DNA from: Dendrophyllia cribrosa
Taxonomy: Eukaryota > Cnidaria > Anthozoa > Scleractinia > Dendrophylliidae
Assembly (NCBI GenBank): GCA_024195265.1
Contig: JAJLRJ010000013.1
Span: 5,444,112 to 5,508,111 of the forward strand
DNA: 64,000 bases
Direction: 5' to 3'
Shown here: positions 11,101-21,461 of the stretch, piece after piece
How positions within the stretch are numbered: the stretch's first letter is position 1
How the letters are laid out: the number at the start of each line of letters is the position of its first letter
The notes under the pieces: model-generated
Told to the model about the DNA's origin: nothing
Seen by the model: the letters and a program-made list of their open reading frames with translations, nothing else
The model's database searches: none
Position numbers and translations under genes: made by a program

Positions 11101-14100
11101 CCTCGGAAACGTGCTGATTTCTACGGAACCACTCGTTAGAATTTCACGAAATTTGGCACAATAATAGTTCCGAATATGCCGAACTCACCTGCTATCAGAA
11201 ATTTGAAATCTAACAAAGGAGCTGGATTTTTCCAAAACGCAAACATATTAAACTGCAAATAATCCCTCTGTCCAAATTACATGAGACCAGTGTTAACATG
11301 CGAATATTTTTACGAGTTTACTGGAGACAAATGATGGACAAAATCTAACGACTGGATTTTCTGAAAATAAACGAAACCAAATATTGCAGGCTGATTTACA
11401 ATCCATCGTGTTGCCATGGCAACACCCTTAAAGCTCAACAAAAATATCAAAATATATAGCTTGTTGCTTTGTATGCCTCACCAATTTTGGGCGCTTAGAC
11501 GTTAGTAGTTTTAAAATGACAATGAATGACGCATAGGCACAGTGAAACGTTTTCGATTTCTCTCTGTAGGTTACGTGGATTCATCTGCCTCTCGGTAAGA
11601 GATATGCATTTTAAATTAAATATGTCTTGTATATTTCCAGTGAGTCCTACGAAGACGTCCTTTAGGTTGTCACATAATCTTTTTATAGTGTGTGACGTGG
11701 AAGTTAACATCTGCGTGAGGATTTAATACATGTACGGGTAAAAGATTTTCTTCTGTATTTCTCCAAAACCTCATAAATTAGTCATCCAAAATTAATCAAA
11801 AGCAATTAAGAAACGCTAAAATTGGGTAAAAATATAAAAGTTACCACGACAAAATTTTTTTTATTGAAGTTTAAAAATTCAAATTTCTCCAGGAAGGTCT
11901 GGAATTATTTTGAATTTTATTGGTACGTTTTATCAAATCAAACAGTTAGTTTTATCTTGCAAAATGTTTGAAAATTTTTTTGGAATGCAGAAGGAACTTT
12001 CGTCTTTGTGTTTCTTTGTATTTTTCTCTTTCTGTCATGTTGTTCGTCCAATACTAAGTTTTTGGCAAATCAACTGTCACTTTTTTACCTAATTTTTCCA
12101 ATTTAATTTGTAAATATGGCTGTCAAAATCTTGGTGCCACGGAAACATCAAGTGACGCGAACAATGAAATGTAACAATTAATTGTTGCCAGATTACTTTT
12201 AAGAGCATTCGTGAAGTTTGGTGGTGTTTTCTTTAAAAGTAACAAAGTTATGAATGTTCAATGTCAGCGTGAGCACTCTGCCATTGAACTGCCTCACCCT
12301 CTTTCCCCCGCCATATCATCGATATGAAATTATCATGTTAATCTTGAGTTTAAGTTTTATTTATAGTTGTGCACTTATGGTTCCCACAACGACAGTTCAT
12401 TCGTCTACGGCCTCCACAGCTGAGATTTCCACAGCTGAGATTACCACAGCCAAGGTTTCCACAGCCAAGGTTTCCATAGCCAAGGCTTCCACAGTCAAGG
12501 TTTCCACAGCCAAGGTTTCCACAGCCAAAGTTTCCACAGCCAAGGTTTCCACAGCCAAGGTTTCCACAGCCAAAGTTTCCACAGCCAAGGTTTCCACAGC
12601 CAAGGTTTCCACAGCCGAGGTTTCTTCATCTACGGGTCCCACAGGTAAGGTTTCTTCATCTATACGGGTCCCATCGCTAAGGTTTCCACAGCTAAGGTTT
12701 CTTTATCAACGGGTCCCCCAGCTACGACTTTCACTACTCTACTACACTAAGTAACTTTTCTAAACTCTCAGGTAACCTATCAAACTCATGCAAAACAGTG
12801 CCGTAGGGACTTTCATATAAAAATAACGGGGGTGCTCGTTGAAAATTTTCGAAAAACACCCTCAAAGGTACCATAATCTCGTGTGACAGACATGGCTAAA
12901 ATAGATTTTTCCCCCCTAAGCGGAACAAATTATTTAACAACACATGTAATATTATCATATTTTGTCATATTTTTCGGCTCAATACCTAAAGTAGTCACCT
13001 ACGCAGCCGAAAGGAGCGTTGCGTGACAAAAAACTTATTTGCATGTGAATGAAAACTCATTTTCATATGCAAGGTTTCGCACCTAGCCTCACTATGAAAG
13101 AGAGGCTAAAGGCAACTCGGAAATAGCCTATTGGTCTTATATACTATTTTGTACACTGTAAACTCGATTGGTTCCCCCAAAAGAATCCTCCATTTTATGT
13201 TGTTTTATTTTTATTTACATCTGGTAGTTAAGACAAAGTTTTCCCCTAATAACGATTGTGAAGACCAATATTTGCAATATTTCGGAAATATTTTAGGTCC
13301 AATAGATAGTCTGTGATGTGCTGTACAAGATAACGTAAATGTTATGAGTTGTGGCGCTGCTGGGGTCCGTGACGTAATCCCATCTTGATTTTACTAAAAA
13401 TTCAAATTTTTCGGAAAAATGCGGAAATTGTAAATATTTTATTCAAATATGGCTTGACCTCTTGCTACTTATGACGTTATATCTCGTTTCCATAGCAATC
13501 GGTTGTCGTTAAACAACCCGTTTTTATAGCGATATAAGTCTAACAGTAATTCATTGTCTTTGTGATGTCAGATTCGATGTCACAGTCCATATCACCATCA
13601 TCGACTCAGCCAACGTCACCGATGTCGTCTTCTGTAAGCCCGGGTGATGCTACGGGCACTAAACAAACGGATGACGAAGAACTTAGTACGTAAAAAATGC
13701 CTTCTAAAACCATCGTAAATATTCTAAAACAACGATTTTCTGACAATATTTAGATACATTCTACAGCCCAAAGAGACATGGAAATTTCTATTTTCCTTTG
13801 CATTCTGTAGTCCGAAGGAACATGGAAATACCTGACAAGCCTTCGTATTCTCATTCGAATTCGGGTAAAGACAGCAAATAAAATAAATGCGTAGAGCCTG
13901 TGACGTGTGATTGTTTCCCAATCGAAACCGGATATTTAAAACTGTCTAATTTGTCTACCACGGAATATAATTTTCTTAACGCAATTGTTTTTATAGCTCT
14001 CAGTCATTGCGTTTTTCCCGTTAAAATGATTTTAGACTTAAAGTTTCAGTCGCTTATATCTTGCCCAAATCAGGTTGCCCCGAACTAAAACTTCTCAAGC

Positions 14101-17100
14101 ATGTTAAGGCATGTTCGGAGCCTAATTTGTATAAAATATGAAAACGATCATAACTTTGAAGTGATTTACCTAAACAAGCTCAAACTTAGCAGCAGGATAC
14201 AACTTGATAACCTTGAACAACTATTTACTTTAAATGTCGACTATTTGCATCACGTGACCTGTTATTGTTTTCTTACACAAAAAGAAAATTGAAAATGGGG
14301 TGCCGAGATGGCATATGATGAATAAAAATTAAAACGTTAATGTATTTGTATGGTTTCCCCTTATATGAATCTGACCGGCATGATTGACTATTATTTACAG
14401 TTAAAGGGTTATTTCGTAAAAGAGGTCACGTGACATATATTTATATCTCTTAATATCTGGTTAATAAAATAAAAAAAAAATGCCCATTCCGGCTAGGGAT
14501 AGTCTTTATGCATCGAGGCAAAAAATTGCGTACGATTTTCTCTTAGCCGAAGTTAACCATCCTTCAGTACCCCATTGAAAGTTAAGTTTCCTTTTTGTCC
14601 AACTTATGACCTCATCACACAAGTGACCACAATAATCAAACCTTAAGGAATTTTAGGACGCTAAATGCAGTTTGATGTATACTTTTGGTGACTGTTAGGG
14701 CTTAAAAAACATTACTTCCAAAGGAAAAAAGAATTTACTTCGCGGGGGTTCTACACCAAGGGATGAGCCATGCCTTAACATGCTTGAGTTCGCAAAAAAA
14801 GTAATTTCTTGGCGAGCTTCAAGCTGGTAAAAAATCGCAGGATTCTGAGATGGTTATGCTAGCTTCCACAAGCTTTCAGCTCTCAAGAAATTTCCAATGT
14901 TGTACCATACACTACTAGAAATGCTTGAAAATAAAGAGCAAGAACAGCATATCGGGCAAAAAAATCGCCTAGTAACTTTACTACTTTCTTAATTTATTAT
15001 TGTAAAGCTGTGACATTTTTCAGTGAAACATTTTATTTAGAGTCTTTCATATTCACGAGTTTGCTAATAAGCCTTTGATTAGACTATGGAGCCACCTTAA
15101 GGAGGTTAGACTCGTTGCATAGAGCACATTATTTAAAACAGCCAGGCGTTAAAAATAATGATTGTCGTTAACTTTGCAATCATTATTTTCACGGTTGGGG
15201 CGTTTTCAAATGTTTTGCCTAAAAATGATTTTTATTTACTCGAAAACCTCTCATAAATGTCCTTGAAACTTCGTTTGCAGCTAGTGTCCAAGTGTCTGAC
15301 TAGCCTTGAGAAAGGAGGATTTTTCAGGTATCCCATTATGCAACGCGAATGAACTATACCAGTCATTTGCCATGGAGTTGCTCGAGGCGAGCGCATCGTC
15401 CACTGCGTAGATTTTAGCAGTCAAACGTTACATATATCACATCGTCCAATCTGGCTTGTTGTAGGTTCCTAACGGTATTTTACCGTGGCCCAGAAGCCTC
15501 AAACGCAAACAAAAAAGAAAACGCAAATTAAAAAAGAAAACGCAAACAAAAAAAACAGAAAACGCAAATAAAAAACAGAAAAAGCAAATTAAAAAGAGAA
15601 AACGCAAACAAAAAAAGTGAAACGGAAGTAAACAGGAAAAACGCGTAGGGCCTGAGCTCCAGGATTGCGTTCTCGGTTCGTCATCTCCAAGGAAAACACC
15701 GCAGATGTAATGGACAGAGAGGAGTTAAGACGATTGATTGAACACTATTTTCATCTTGAATTTGAAAACCAAGTCACTGTTGACTTCCTAAACAATCGAC
15801 ATGCAAGTCTTGCAAATTTGAAACGACGGCTTCGTGACTACGGTATAGGGAGTGGCACTCAGTGTAGACGTTTCCTAAAGGTTGGCGATCAAAATCTTAG
15901 GGAAATCGTGCAAAGGGAAATATCTGGGCCAGGCGAACTTCGAGGTTACAGAGCAGTGTGGCACTCGCTAAGATTGAATCATCACATCCACGTGCCAAAG
16001 GAAAGGGTTGCTAATATTTACTGGGAGATAAATCGAGCTGGTGCAAGAGAAAGGAGACGCAGGAGGTTGACAAGGCGGAGATATACTAGTTACGGTCCCA
16101 ATTTCTGCTGGCATGATTTGTGTAGTGTTTGTAAATCCTTTAAACGATAGTCGTATTAGTGCATATGTTGTAGTTAATTTTTTATCTCAGGTAATTTTTA
16201 TCTCGTTAATGCGCTTGCGCGTAAACGAGATGTACGATTCACTACGAAAAAAAGGGGCAAAAGTTGTTAACAAAGGTTCTTTGTTTAGTTTTATTAACAT
16301 TTGTCCGGGGGGTACTTATTTCTTTTTTATAGAAGCTATATTAGGGCACCGAGGATATGGTTGGTTAAACAGGTTAGGATTTCAAGAAGTGCGTCACATA
16401 CCGCCACTAAAATTTTTGAGGGGCACCCCCGGACCTATTGTTAATTTCCCTAGGGTATTGAATTGTCATGAACTTGTTATGTCTTACGTTACGTTACCAC
16501 AAAGGTATTACAGTTCTTAGAGCTATGACCTCACCACAAGGGTATTACAGTTTTTATTTACAGTGATTTGCGTGAGTTGCGCTTTGACATTTTTTGCGTA
16601 CAGTTCTTATTTACAGTGATTTGGGTGATTTGGGTGAGTTGCGCTTTGACATTTTCCGCGCTCGACGAAGCTAAGAAATTTCACCTTGTATGTTTGTCCG
16701 CTTTCTGAGGTTTATACGCGGGTTTATAGCAGAATTGTTTTACAAATGTTTTAGAGCTATGACCTCATCGCCTGACAGATTGTTTCTTATCTTGGATTTA
16801 TTGTTTTTGTGGTTTTAAGCACTTAAATAGAAAATTGATAGAAAATTCTAGAAATTGGCAGGAATGTTCTGCGATACCTTGTCTACTCGGGAAGATTAAC
16901 CGCGAGGAGCGATTTTTGAAGTCGCTTAGCGAGTGACAAGTTGAAATGTCGTGAAAAGAAAAAAAATTGTCAGGAATGTTCTGCGATACGTTGTGTACCC
17001 GGGATGACTAACCCTGAAGAGCGATTTTTCAAGTCGTTAGCTAGTTACAACCGGAAAGGGATGACTAACCCTGAAGAGCGATTTTCCAAGTCGCTTAGCG

Positions 17101-18388
17101 AGTGACAACCGGAAATGTTCGTGAAAAGAAAAATTGTGAGGAATGTTCTGCGATACGTTGTGTACTCGGGATGACTAACCGTTAAGAGCAAAAGAGTTGG
17201 TTTTCCAATTTGCTTAAAGTTAAGCGAGTCAGCTTAATTGAGTTAAACTCTAGTTAAATTTAAGCCACCAAAGCAGGTAGCTTAAGCGAGTCGGCAATTA
17301 ATTTTAGACAATAAGAAGCAACTTGTGGTCATTTATCTGACAAGGCTGTCAAATCGGAAATAAAACACGCGTTCTATTTCCATGCGTCGCTCGTGAAGGG
17401 GCCTAATTTGACTGTATTATACAATGGATTTGCTTTTCTGCAAAATTAACGTTAATGTCCCTTTTCAGTAGTCATTGGAATACTGAATCATTCCTATTAC
17501 GGTTTGATTATTAAAGAGAAATTTCAATTTTGAATGGTTATTAAATGTTGAGGTGTCATGATTATGCAATAGTATGCAAGAGAGGTGAGATTTTGCGTAT
17601 TCAGCTAACTAAAAATGTTCCCGTTTGATTGTGCAAGAGTATGGATTTGGCTTTTGTTCTATTTTGGAACACTGAATCATTGCCATTACGGTTTGATTAT
17701 GCAATAGTATGCAAAAGACGTAATAATTTTGCTGATTTAGTTACCAAATTTTATCAAGCAAGCATTATAAGCGATTTCAGCGTGTTGATTTTTTTTAAAG
17801 GAAAAATATTGGCACTATACGGGAGCTAATTGACAAAACAAACAAAAAGACAATGTATTATTTTAGTGGCAAGCAAGACAGAGAAAACGTTCTCCGCTTA
17901 TAAAAAGAAGAGGAATATCAATCAGTCGGTTTGTTATTCTCATTCAAATCGTGAAGCGGACAAGACAGATACCTTAGAGTGCTCAACGTAGCTTTATCGC
18001 ATTGAAATCCTGACGCAAGAGAGTTGCCTTAGAGTGCTCAACGTAGCTCAATTAGCAAAGAATATAGCAGACTTAAAGCAAGAAAATATATATTGAAATC
18101 TATTATTTCGTAAACCAAAATTATCAATTGTTTATAATGGTTGCTTTTGATGCTTCAGGCGGCACACACCTACCCTTAATTGTCGGGAGTACTCCCCCCC
18201 CCCCCCCCCCCCCAGAATATGTATCAACAATTCACTTCCAAAAAACACGCTTTTTCCAATTCTATATTACCTTAGGTTATTGCATATTCACTGCCTTCCT
18301 AAATTTTAGACTTGCCACAAGTGTACTGCGAAGCCCACAAGAGAGTTACGAAACTACGAAAGCTACTATGCTATCCGTTTGAGTGAGT

Positions 18389-18429
<41 letters not shown>

Positions 18430-20584
18430 GCCGATTTTGACCCGATATTCCCCGATCTTAACTCCTTTTTTGTTTTGGAACCTCGTCGGTTGTTCAACGT
18501 TTGTCGAGGATAGCTTCGAATGGCACGAATCGAATGTTCCCTCAGAAGACTATCAGATTTTCTAACAAATATGGCCGCCCGTGAACTCCACGCTTTCATT
18601 TTGTAGACGTTCATTTTGCATAACCGGAATGAAAGCACGCCTTTTAAGACTTCGAAATGGAAAGAAAAAGTCCTTTAGAAGATTTTTATGCCTTTGTAGT
18701 GGTGGTTTGAGAGCTGAAAGCGATGAAATTTGTCACAAGTGAGGACATGTCTTCTTTCAGAATTTATACTCGAAGCGGCAGACTTTCCTAAGAATTTTCA
18801 AGCATTCCTGGAAAACTACGGTAAAGAAAGTCACATTTTTTAATGTCCATTTACTTTGTAAGAAACATTTCATAGACTGTTTCTTTGTCTTATTAGTAGC
18901 TTTTGACAAATATTTAGAAAACTTGACCACAATCGGTCGAGCGAGAAATTCGCCAGATGCTGAAGAAATTTGCGTGGCCGACAGTTTCCTTGATGCGATA
19001 ATTTGACGCGTTTTCCTCTTGAGACTAAACTAAATTGGATAAGAATTGCATTCTATATACACATGAAAAGTCGGAAATTTTAGAAAACACTAGATATAAT
19101 AAAGTAGGTTGCTGAATTTAATATTATTTTGTGATGTTTATAATACAATTCGCAGACGCTAGCGCTGCAATTAGGATAAACAAATCGCTAAGCCTTCCGG
19201 AAGCAGAAAATCACTGAATTCTGATAAGCGTTTAACTCTTTTATTCAAGGGAAAGACATTTTCATTCAAGGAAATATTGTGTATTTGCGACAACACTTTG
19301 AATAAACTATGAAGACAGGAAAAACTAATACATGGCAAAATCAAAGCAGTTATTAGGAACTAGAAAAATTTCACTTCGATTTAGTCTTGGAATCACGGGG
19401 GGGGGGGGGAGGGTGGGGAGGGGGGAGGGGGGGGGAGGGGGGAGGGGAGGAGGGGGGGGAGGGGGGGAGGGGAGGAGGGGGGGGGAGGGGGGTTCATGAT
19501 GCGTCACGCAATATTTTTTTAAAAATGTTTCACCAATTTATAGCACTCGTCACCACGGTTTTGAAAATTATAAAAACAAAATCTTCTGAATGCGATTACA
19601 TATATTTTTTTTCTCATTACCTGTTAATTTAGGGCTTCCAAAACTTTATTGCAAATCCGGGCAGGAGAGGGGGGTCTCTCGGCTTGGAAATCCAGGGGGC
19701 AAGGGGGGGGGGGGGACCTACGATAATCTAAGTAATAACAGGCGCAGTAAGCTACATGCAGTCATAGACTGCCTATTTTTTTATTAACCTCACCTTCTAA
19801 CGCATTAACGAGATGGCTTGAAGAGCCCTTTGATTTATGTAATTTTTACGGCCAAAAAACGAAGTTTTAATAAAAACGAATCTTTTCGAAGTTGTTGATC
19901 TTTTTTCTTTTTTAATCTTCGTTTTCTGTCAGAATATTACATAAAAATCGGCAGTGGCCGGACCACGGACGCGGCCGGACCAGGGGCCACATACTGTACT
20001 CGCCATCGCAGGAAATTTGACACATCAAGATCGATAATTACGCACCAGGCGTCATGGGATACCTGAAAAATCCTCCGTTTGCCTCGAGGAAAACGACGTT
20101 GTTTAAAACAAAGGCAATAAGCTGGCGTTGCTATAGTAACCGCTGTCGCTTGGAAACAAGTGACACATAAAACGTTGATCACTGATCACATTTCATAAAC
20201 TTGGTGAAGTATGCATATATTAAAGCAATCGAAGCATGTCTTCCTTGCCAAATTTTGATTTCAAAACATACCCGACGGCGACCCGAGTGGGGGCAAGGGA
20301 GTAAAGCAGGGGTAGTTGGAACTGTTTTACCTTCAATATAAGGATGGAGTGTATAGGCGGAATGGTCAGTTAACCGACGTTTATTAATTGATTCCTATTT
20401 TTTTTTCATTTCAGAAACTGAACTCAAGAAGATTATAATCCTACTGGCTGTGGTTATTGGCCTCATCGGCCTTGTGCTAATTATGATATTGATAATTCTC
20501 TGTTTCATAATTAAGAAGTTGTGTGATAATCGTGCAAACATTGAAAACCGCGGCCAAATGGTTACTACTGACGACGCATACTGA
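3358..20584 (+). CDS. CUB-domain, mucin-stalk, single-pass membrane protein (5' partial)
   Basis: Exons on the plus strand are 3358-3543, 4211-4416, 6965-7168, 12396-12644, 13572-13685 and 20415-20584. Every junction has GT/AG borders and matching phase (2,1,1,1,1). The product has the C-terminal half of one CUB domain, a complete second CUB split over two exons, a Ser/Thr-rich stalk with a repeated five-residue unit (Val-Ser-Thr-Ala-Lys), an acidic linker, one hydrophobic helix and a basic-then-acidic cytoplasmic tail ending DDAY. CUB domains are extracellular binding modules. With a heavily O-glycosylatable stalk this suggests a cell-surface receptor or adhesion protein; ligand and function are unknown. 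The start and signal peptide are missing, so the 5' end lies upstream or outside the window. The 6965 and 12396 acceptors are weak, and an extra exon between them is possible. Confidence 0.8.
3590..3735 (+). repeat. SINE 3' module, degraded copy
   Basis: It shares with 3865-4000 the order 'catgggttcctatccagttgaagc', a T-rich hairpin ending AGGCTTCTTTGCA, then 'gcttaaat...gaggatcatttc'. The tRNA-like head is largely lost. Confidence 0.55.
3865..4005 (+). repeat. tRNA-Thr-derived SINE
   Basis: The head resembles tRNA. GCACCGGTAACGCG can form an anticodon arm with loop CCGGTAA (anticodon GGT, Thr). ATGGGTTAGAATCCCGTT gives a T-arm and B-box-like sequence. The head is followed by the hairpin GAAGCCT...AGGCTTC and a tail shared with 3590-3735. 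The acceptor stem is absent, so this is not a working tRNA gene. It lies in an intron of the CUB gene. Confidence 0.65.
4211..4416 (+). CDS. CUB-gene exon: N-terminal half of second CUB domain
   Basis: Acceptor TTGTAG and donor GTGAGT bound the exon. The frame gives [16 protein letters not shown], then [14 protein letters not shown], an acidic D-K-D with Cys and NDYISISG. The pattern G-x-I-x-T-P-N-x-P-x-x-Y-P followed by C-x-W is diagnostic of CUB. It enters in phase 2 and leaves in phase 1. Confidence 0.88.
5906..5945. repeat. TGTC/TGCC tetranucleotide microsatellite
   Basis: Runs of TCTG then CCTG units are visible directly. Confidence 0.9.
6353..6381. repeat. Poly-G tract
   Basis: An almost pure G run follows a T-rich stretch. 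Length may be unreliable in assembly. Confidence 0.85.
6608..6872. mobile_element. MITE with GCGCCC-rich interior
   Basis: Terminal inverted repeats are TACCGTAAATGCTCGAATTA at the left and the reverse complement, ending GAGCATTTACGGTA, at the right. The interior consists of repeated 'aataagcgccccc' motifs. It lies 92 bp upstream of the third CUB-gene exon. Confidence 0.85.
6965..7168 (+). CDS. CUB-gene exon: C-terminal half of second CUB domain
   Basis: The frame contains [26 protein letters not shown], then [29 protein letters not shown]. This is the second half of a CUB domain, with its two Cys, a beta-strand, an acidic loop and the G-(F/M)-x-(A/G)-x-Y strand. Donor is AAAG|GTATTG. The chosen acceptor (CACAAAG, exon starting at 6965) keeps phase 1 from the preceding exon but has a poor pyrimidine tract. 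The frame is open back to 6925, so the exact start is uncertain by a few residues. Confidence 0.78.
7256..7790. mobile_element. TTAA-flanked foldback element with long inverted arms
   Basis: The left arm (GCTCCGTTGTTATTTC onward) and the right arm (ending GAAATAACAACGGAGC) are reverse complements over most of about 190 bp and continue as shorter matches inward. TTAA stands at 7252-7255 and 7791-7794. A TTAA duplication is the hallmark of piggyBac-type insertion. No coding region; located in a CUB-gene intron. Confidence 0.8.
8106..8627 (+). repeat. Dispersed repeat family A, copy 2 (empty site)
   Basis: Direct, diverged copy of 157-1040 without the hAT-like insert. Around 8350-8372 it shows the empty-site version of the sequence that surrounds the insert in copy 1. 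Confidence 0.8.
9040..10250 (-). mobile_element. 5'-truncated non-LTR retrotransposon (Jockey/CR1-like RT end)
   Basis: The minus strand reads [14 protein letters not shown]; the catalytic F-A-D-D codons lie at 10193-10204. Then come the helix with [28 protein letters not shown], and the C-terminal part with [13 protein letters not shown] and [12 protein letters not shown], typical of the end of the reverse-transcriptase ORF in Jockey/CR1-type LINEs. The reading frame is broken by a one-base loss near 9840 (HYIFP then stop, with the next frame continuing). The upstream part of RT and the endonuclease are absent. The tail near 9040-9070 is AATAC/TTGTAA-rich. It is a dead copy in the CUB-gene intron. 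Confidence 0.85.
9261..9815 (-). pseudogene. LINE reverse transcriptase, C-terminal fragment
   Basis: A 184-residue open frame carries the post-catalytic part of the LINE ORF ([49 protein letters not shown]). It is separated from the catalytic part upstream on the minus strand (10250-9842) by a one-base frameshift and lacks any functional start. Confidence 0.8.
10280..10570 (+). repeat. Dispersed repeat family C, copy 1
   Basis: It matches 30440-30540 ('ttatttttgcattatag', 'gagattttttgcgtaa') and then 31075-31125 ('ctataactcttgaacaaaatgctctggcgc'). In copy 2 these two parts are pushed apart by nested inverted-repeat elements. From 10571 to 12395 I see only intron sequence, including a small inverted repeat (AGTCGAGGCTC at 10645 against GAGCCTCGACT near 10711). 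Confidence 0.65.
12396..12644 (+). CDS. CUB-gene exon: Ser/Thr stalk built from a coding minisatellite
   Basis: The frame reads [12 protein letters not shown], then about a dozen copies of the pentapeptide Val-Ser-Thr-Ala-Lys (variants Glu, Ile, Ser, Pro), then SSSTGPTG. Acceptor ACGACAG and donor ACAG|GTAAGG keep phase 1 at both ends. Such a stalk is expected to be O-glycosylated and extended. The open frame continues past the donor to 12754, and it extends upstream through a Met (12334) followed by a hydrophobic stretch ([14 protein letters not shown]), so an alternative first exon is possible. Confidence 0.7.
12411..12623 (+). repeat. 15-bp coding minisatellite
   Basis: Tandem units of GTTTCCACAGCCAAG (with GAG, ATT and TCC variants) occur in one frame. 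The 15-bp period preserves reading frame for any copy number, so alleles should differ in stalk length without frameshift. Confidence 0.92.
13000..13123. mobile_element. Degraded relative of the 2055-2211 MITE
   Basis: The right arm (CATATGCAAGGTTTCGCACC...GGCAACTCGGAA) matches the right arm of the 2055 element with several changes. The left arm is barely recognisable. Confidence 0.55.
13572..13685 (+). CDS. CUB-gene exon: Ser-rich juxtamembrane linker
   Basis: Acceptor TGATGTCAG and donor A|GTACGT bound 114 bp in phase 1/1. It encodes [20 protein letters not shown], then [18 protein letters not shown], a Ser/Thr/Pro-rich stretch turning acidic just before the membrane helix encoded by the last exon. 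Confidence 0.78.
14094..14787. mobile_element. DNA transposon-like element with AAGCATGTTAAGGCATG ends
   Basis: CTCAAGCATGTTAAGGCATG at the left end is matched by CATGCCTTAACATGCTTGAG at the right. A truncated copy of the left 200 bp occurs at 32192-32402. The short open frame at 14101-14292 is not kept intact between the copies, so I do not call it coding. Confidence 0.7.
15490..15630 (+). repeat. A-rich tandem repeat (about 17-bp unit)
   Basis: Units of 'aaacgcaaayaaaaaaga' repeat about eight times with variation. Confidence 0.8.
15710..16150 (+). pseudogene. Truncated integrase-core-type transposon protein
   Basis: The frame opens at ATG 15710 and reads [18 protein letters not shown], a segment with [11 protein letters not shown], then [20 protein letters not shown], an Arg-rich stretch ([13 protein letters not shown]) and SYGPNFCWH. 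From memory this is the N-terminal part of a family common in cnidarian and fish genomes, annotated 'integrase core domain', in which the W-H is followed by the first catalytic Asp in a conserved D-G-Y-D-K-L block. Here similarity stops right after W-H and a short unrelated tail ends in a stop, so the catalytic domain is gone. It lies in the last long intron of the CUB gene. An in-frame stretch runs upstream of the ATG to 15665. No partner fragment was found downstream. Confidence 0.6.
16855..17215 (+). repeat. Tandem minisatellite, about 110-170 bp units
   Basis: 'caggaatgttctgcgatac' recurs at about 16859, 16972 and 17140. Each time it is followed by 'cgggatgactaaccctgaagagcgatttt...aagtcgcttagcgagt'. 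The middle unit carries an additional internal duplication of about 57 bp. Confidence 0.85.
17216..20414. other. Intron with low-complexity tracts, no exon seen
   Basis: It holds a duplicated segment at 17475-17515 and 17655-17720 ('actgaatcattgccattacggtttgatta'), a 22-bp direct repeat (CCTTAGAGTGCTCAACGTAG at 17970 and 18026), a poly-C tract near 18194 and the G-rich tract at 19397-19492. Confidence 0.5.
19397..19492. repeat. G-rich (GGGGA)n-like tract
   Basis: About 95 bp of G with scattered A. On this strand it has many runs of four or more G and could form G-quadruplexes. Open frames across it are low-complexity artefacts. Confidence 0.9.
20415..20584 (+). CDS. CUB-gene last exon: transmembrane helix and cytoplasmic tail
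   Basis: A strong acceptor (T-rich tract, ATTTCAG) opens the exon. It encodes TELKK, a hydrophobic helix of about 25 residues ([20 protein letters not shown] then IILCFII), the stop-transfer KK, then [21 protein letters not shown] and TGA at 20582-20584. Orientation is type I, with the tail inside. The tail is short and lacks any kinase or ITAM-like motif. Confidence 0.88.
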
Positions 20585-20644
20585 ATGATTTGATGTGTAA
20601 TATCTGTCTTAAACAATCGAAAGCATTCTAACCGCGTACTTAAG

Positions 20645-20650
20645 AATAAA
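20645..20650 (+). terminator. Polyadenylation signal AATAAA of the CUB gene
   Basis: AATAAA lies 61 bp after the stop codon. Confidence 0.6.
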
Positions 20651-21461
20651 TGCGTGAAATAATCAGTAGATGTGTTTCGAGAGTTCACCGCCAGGGCGTC
20701 AGGGCGTAATCCCCGGGGGGGGGGAGGTGAGATCATCATTCAAAAATAGTAACATGGATAGTAACACTCAATTGAAAACCGCTTTAAACAGCAATAAATT
20801 ACAAGTGCAGCCATTTCTTAGTGATTTTGTCTGTTTCTGTAAGGACCATCAATCCTTTCCGGGCCAAAAGGACTTTTTCAGGATAATATGGACTTTCTGA
20901 GAATAATCAGGGCCAACAGGACATTTTTTGTTAAAAGACGATATTATCATGAGTACCATATTACCACACGAGTAAAGAACTTGCGTGTACACCTCGAGAG
21001 GGAATGAATTTAATCGAACGTTATTATTTGTAAAAAAGAAAACCTTTGAATGCAGAGATCCACACGACGCAGAAATTAAACTTGCTGGTAGTTGCCGGAT
21101 CCTTCCTTGTGAAAGATCTTGTGCCAGGCGTCACTTGAATGTGAAAATACAAAACTGAATGTAAGACTGGCACTACGGCAAAGGGCAGATTTATTAATGG
21201 CCAATATTTCGACAAATTGTACTAGTCTTCCTCAGGGCCAGAGCTATACTGAAAGAAAATATTGTAACGGCTCCTCAAATTTGAAAATTACATGGTTATA
21301 AATGATTGGCTAATACATGACATGTAGACAGCGCACTTGTAAACATAAGATAAAAATAATATATGACATATATAGTGTATGATACAAAACTGGGTTCAGC
21401 GTTCGTTCCTTCGGTTAATGCCTTCTGATGACAAAGTGTTCCCTCTATGAATTAAAAAGGC

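Noticed and set aside
12397..12642. Minus-strand frame of repeated ETLAV units
   Set aside because: It is the antisense shadow of the 15-bp coding minisatellite; the plus frame fits splice phases and the CUB gene.
15490..17215. Regularly spaced repeats considered as a CRISPR-like array
   Set aside because: The units are contiguous A-rich or long minisatellite repeats without unique spacers, in a eukaryotic intron.
19325..19632. Gly-rich and Pro-rich open frames
   Set aside because: They are translations of the (GGGGA)n tract on the two strands.
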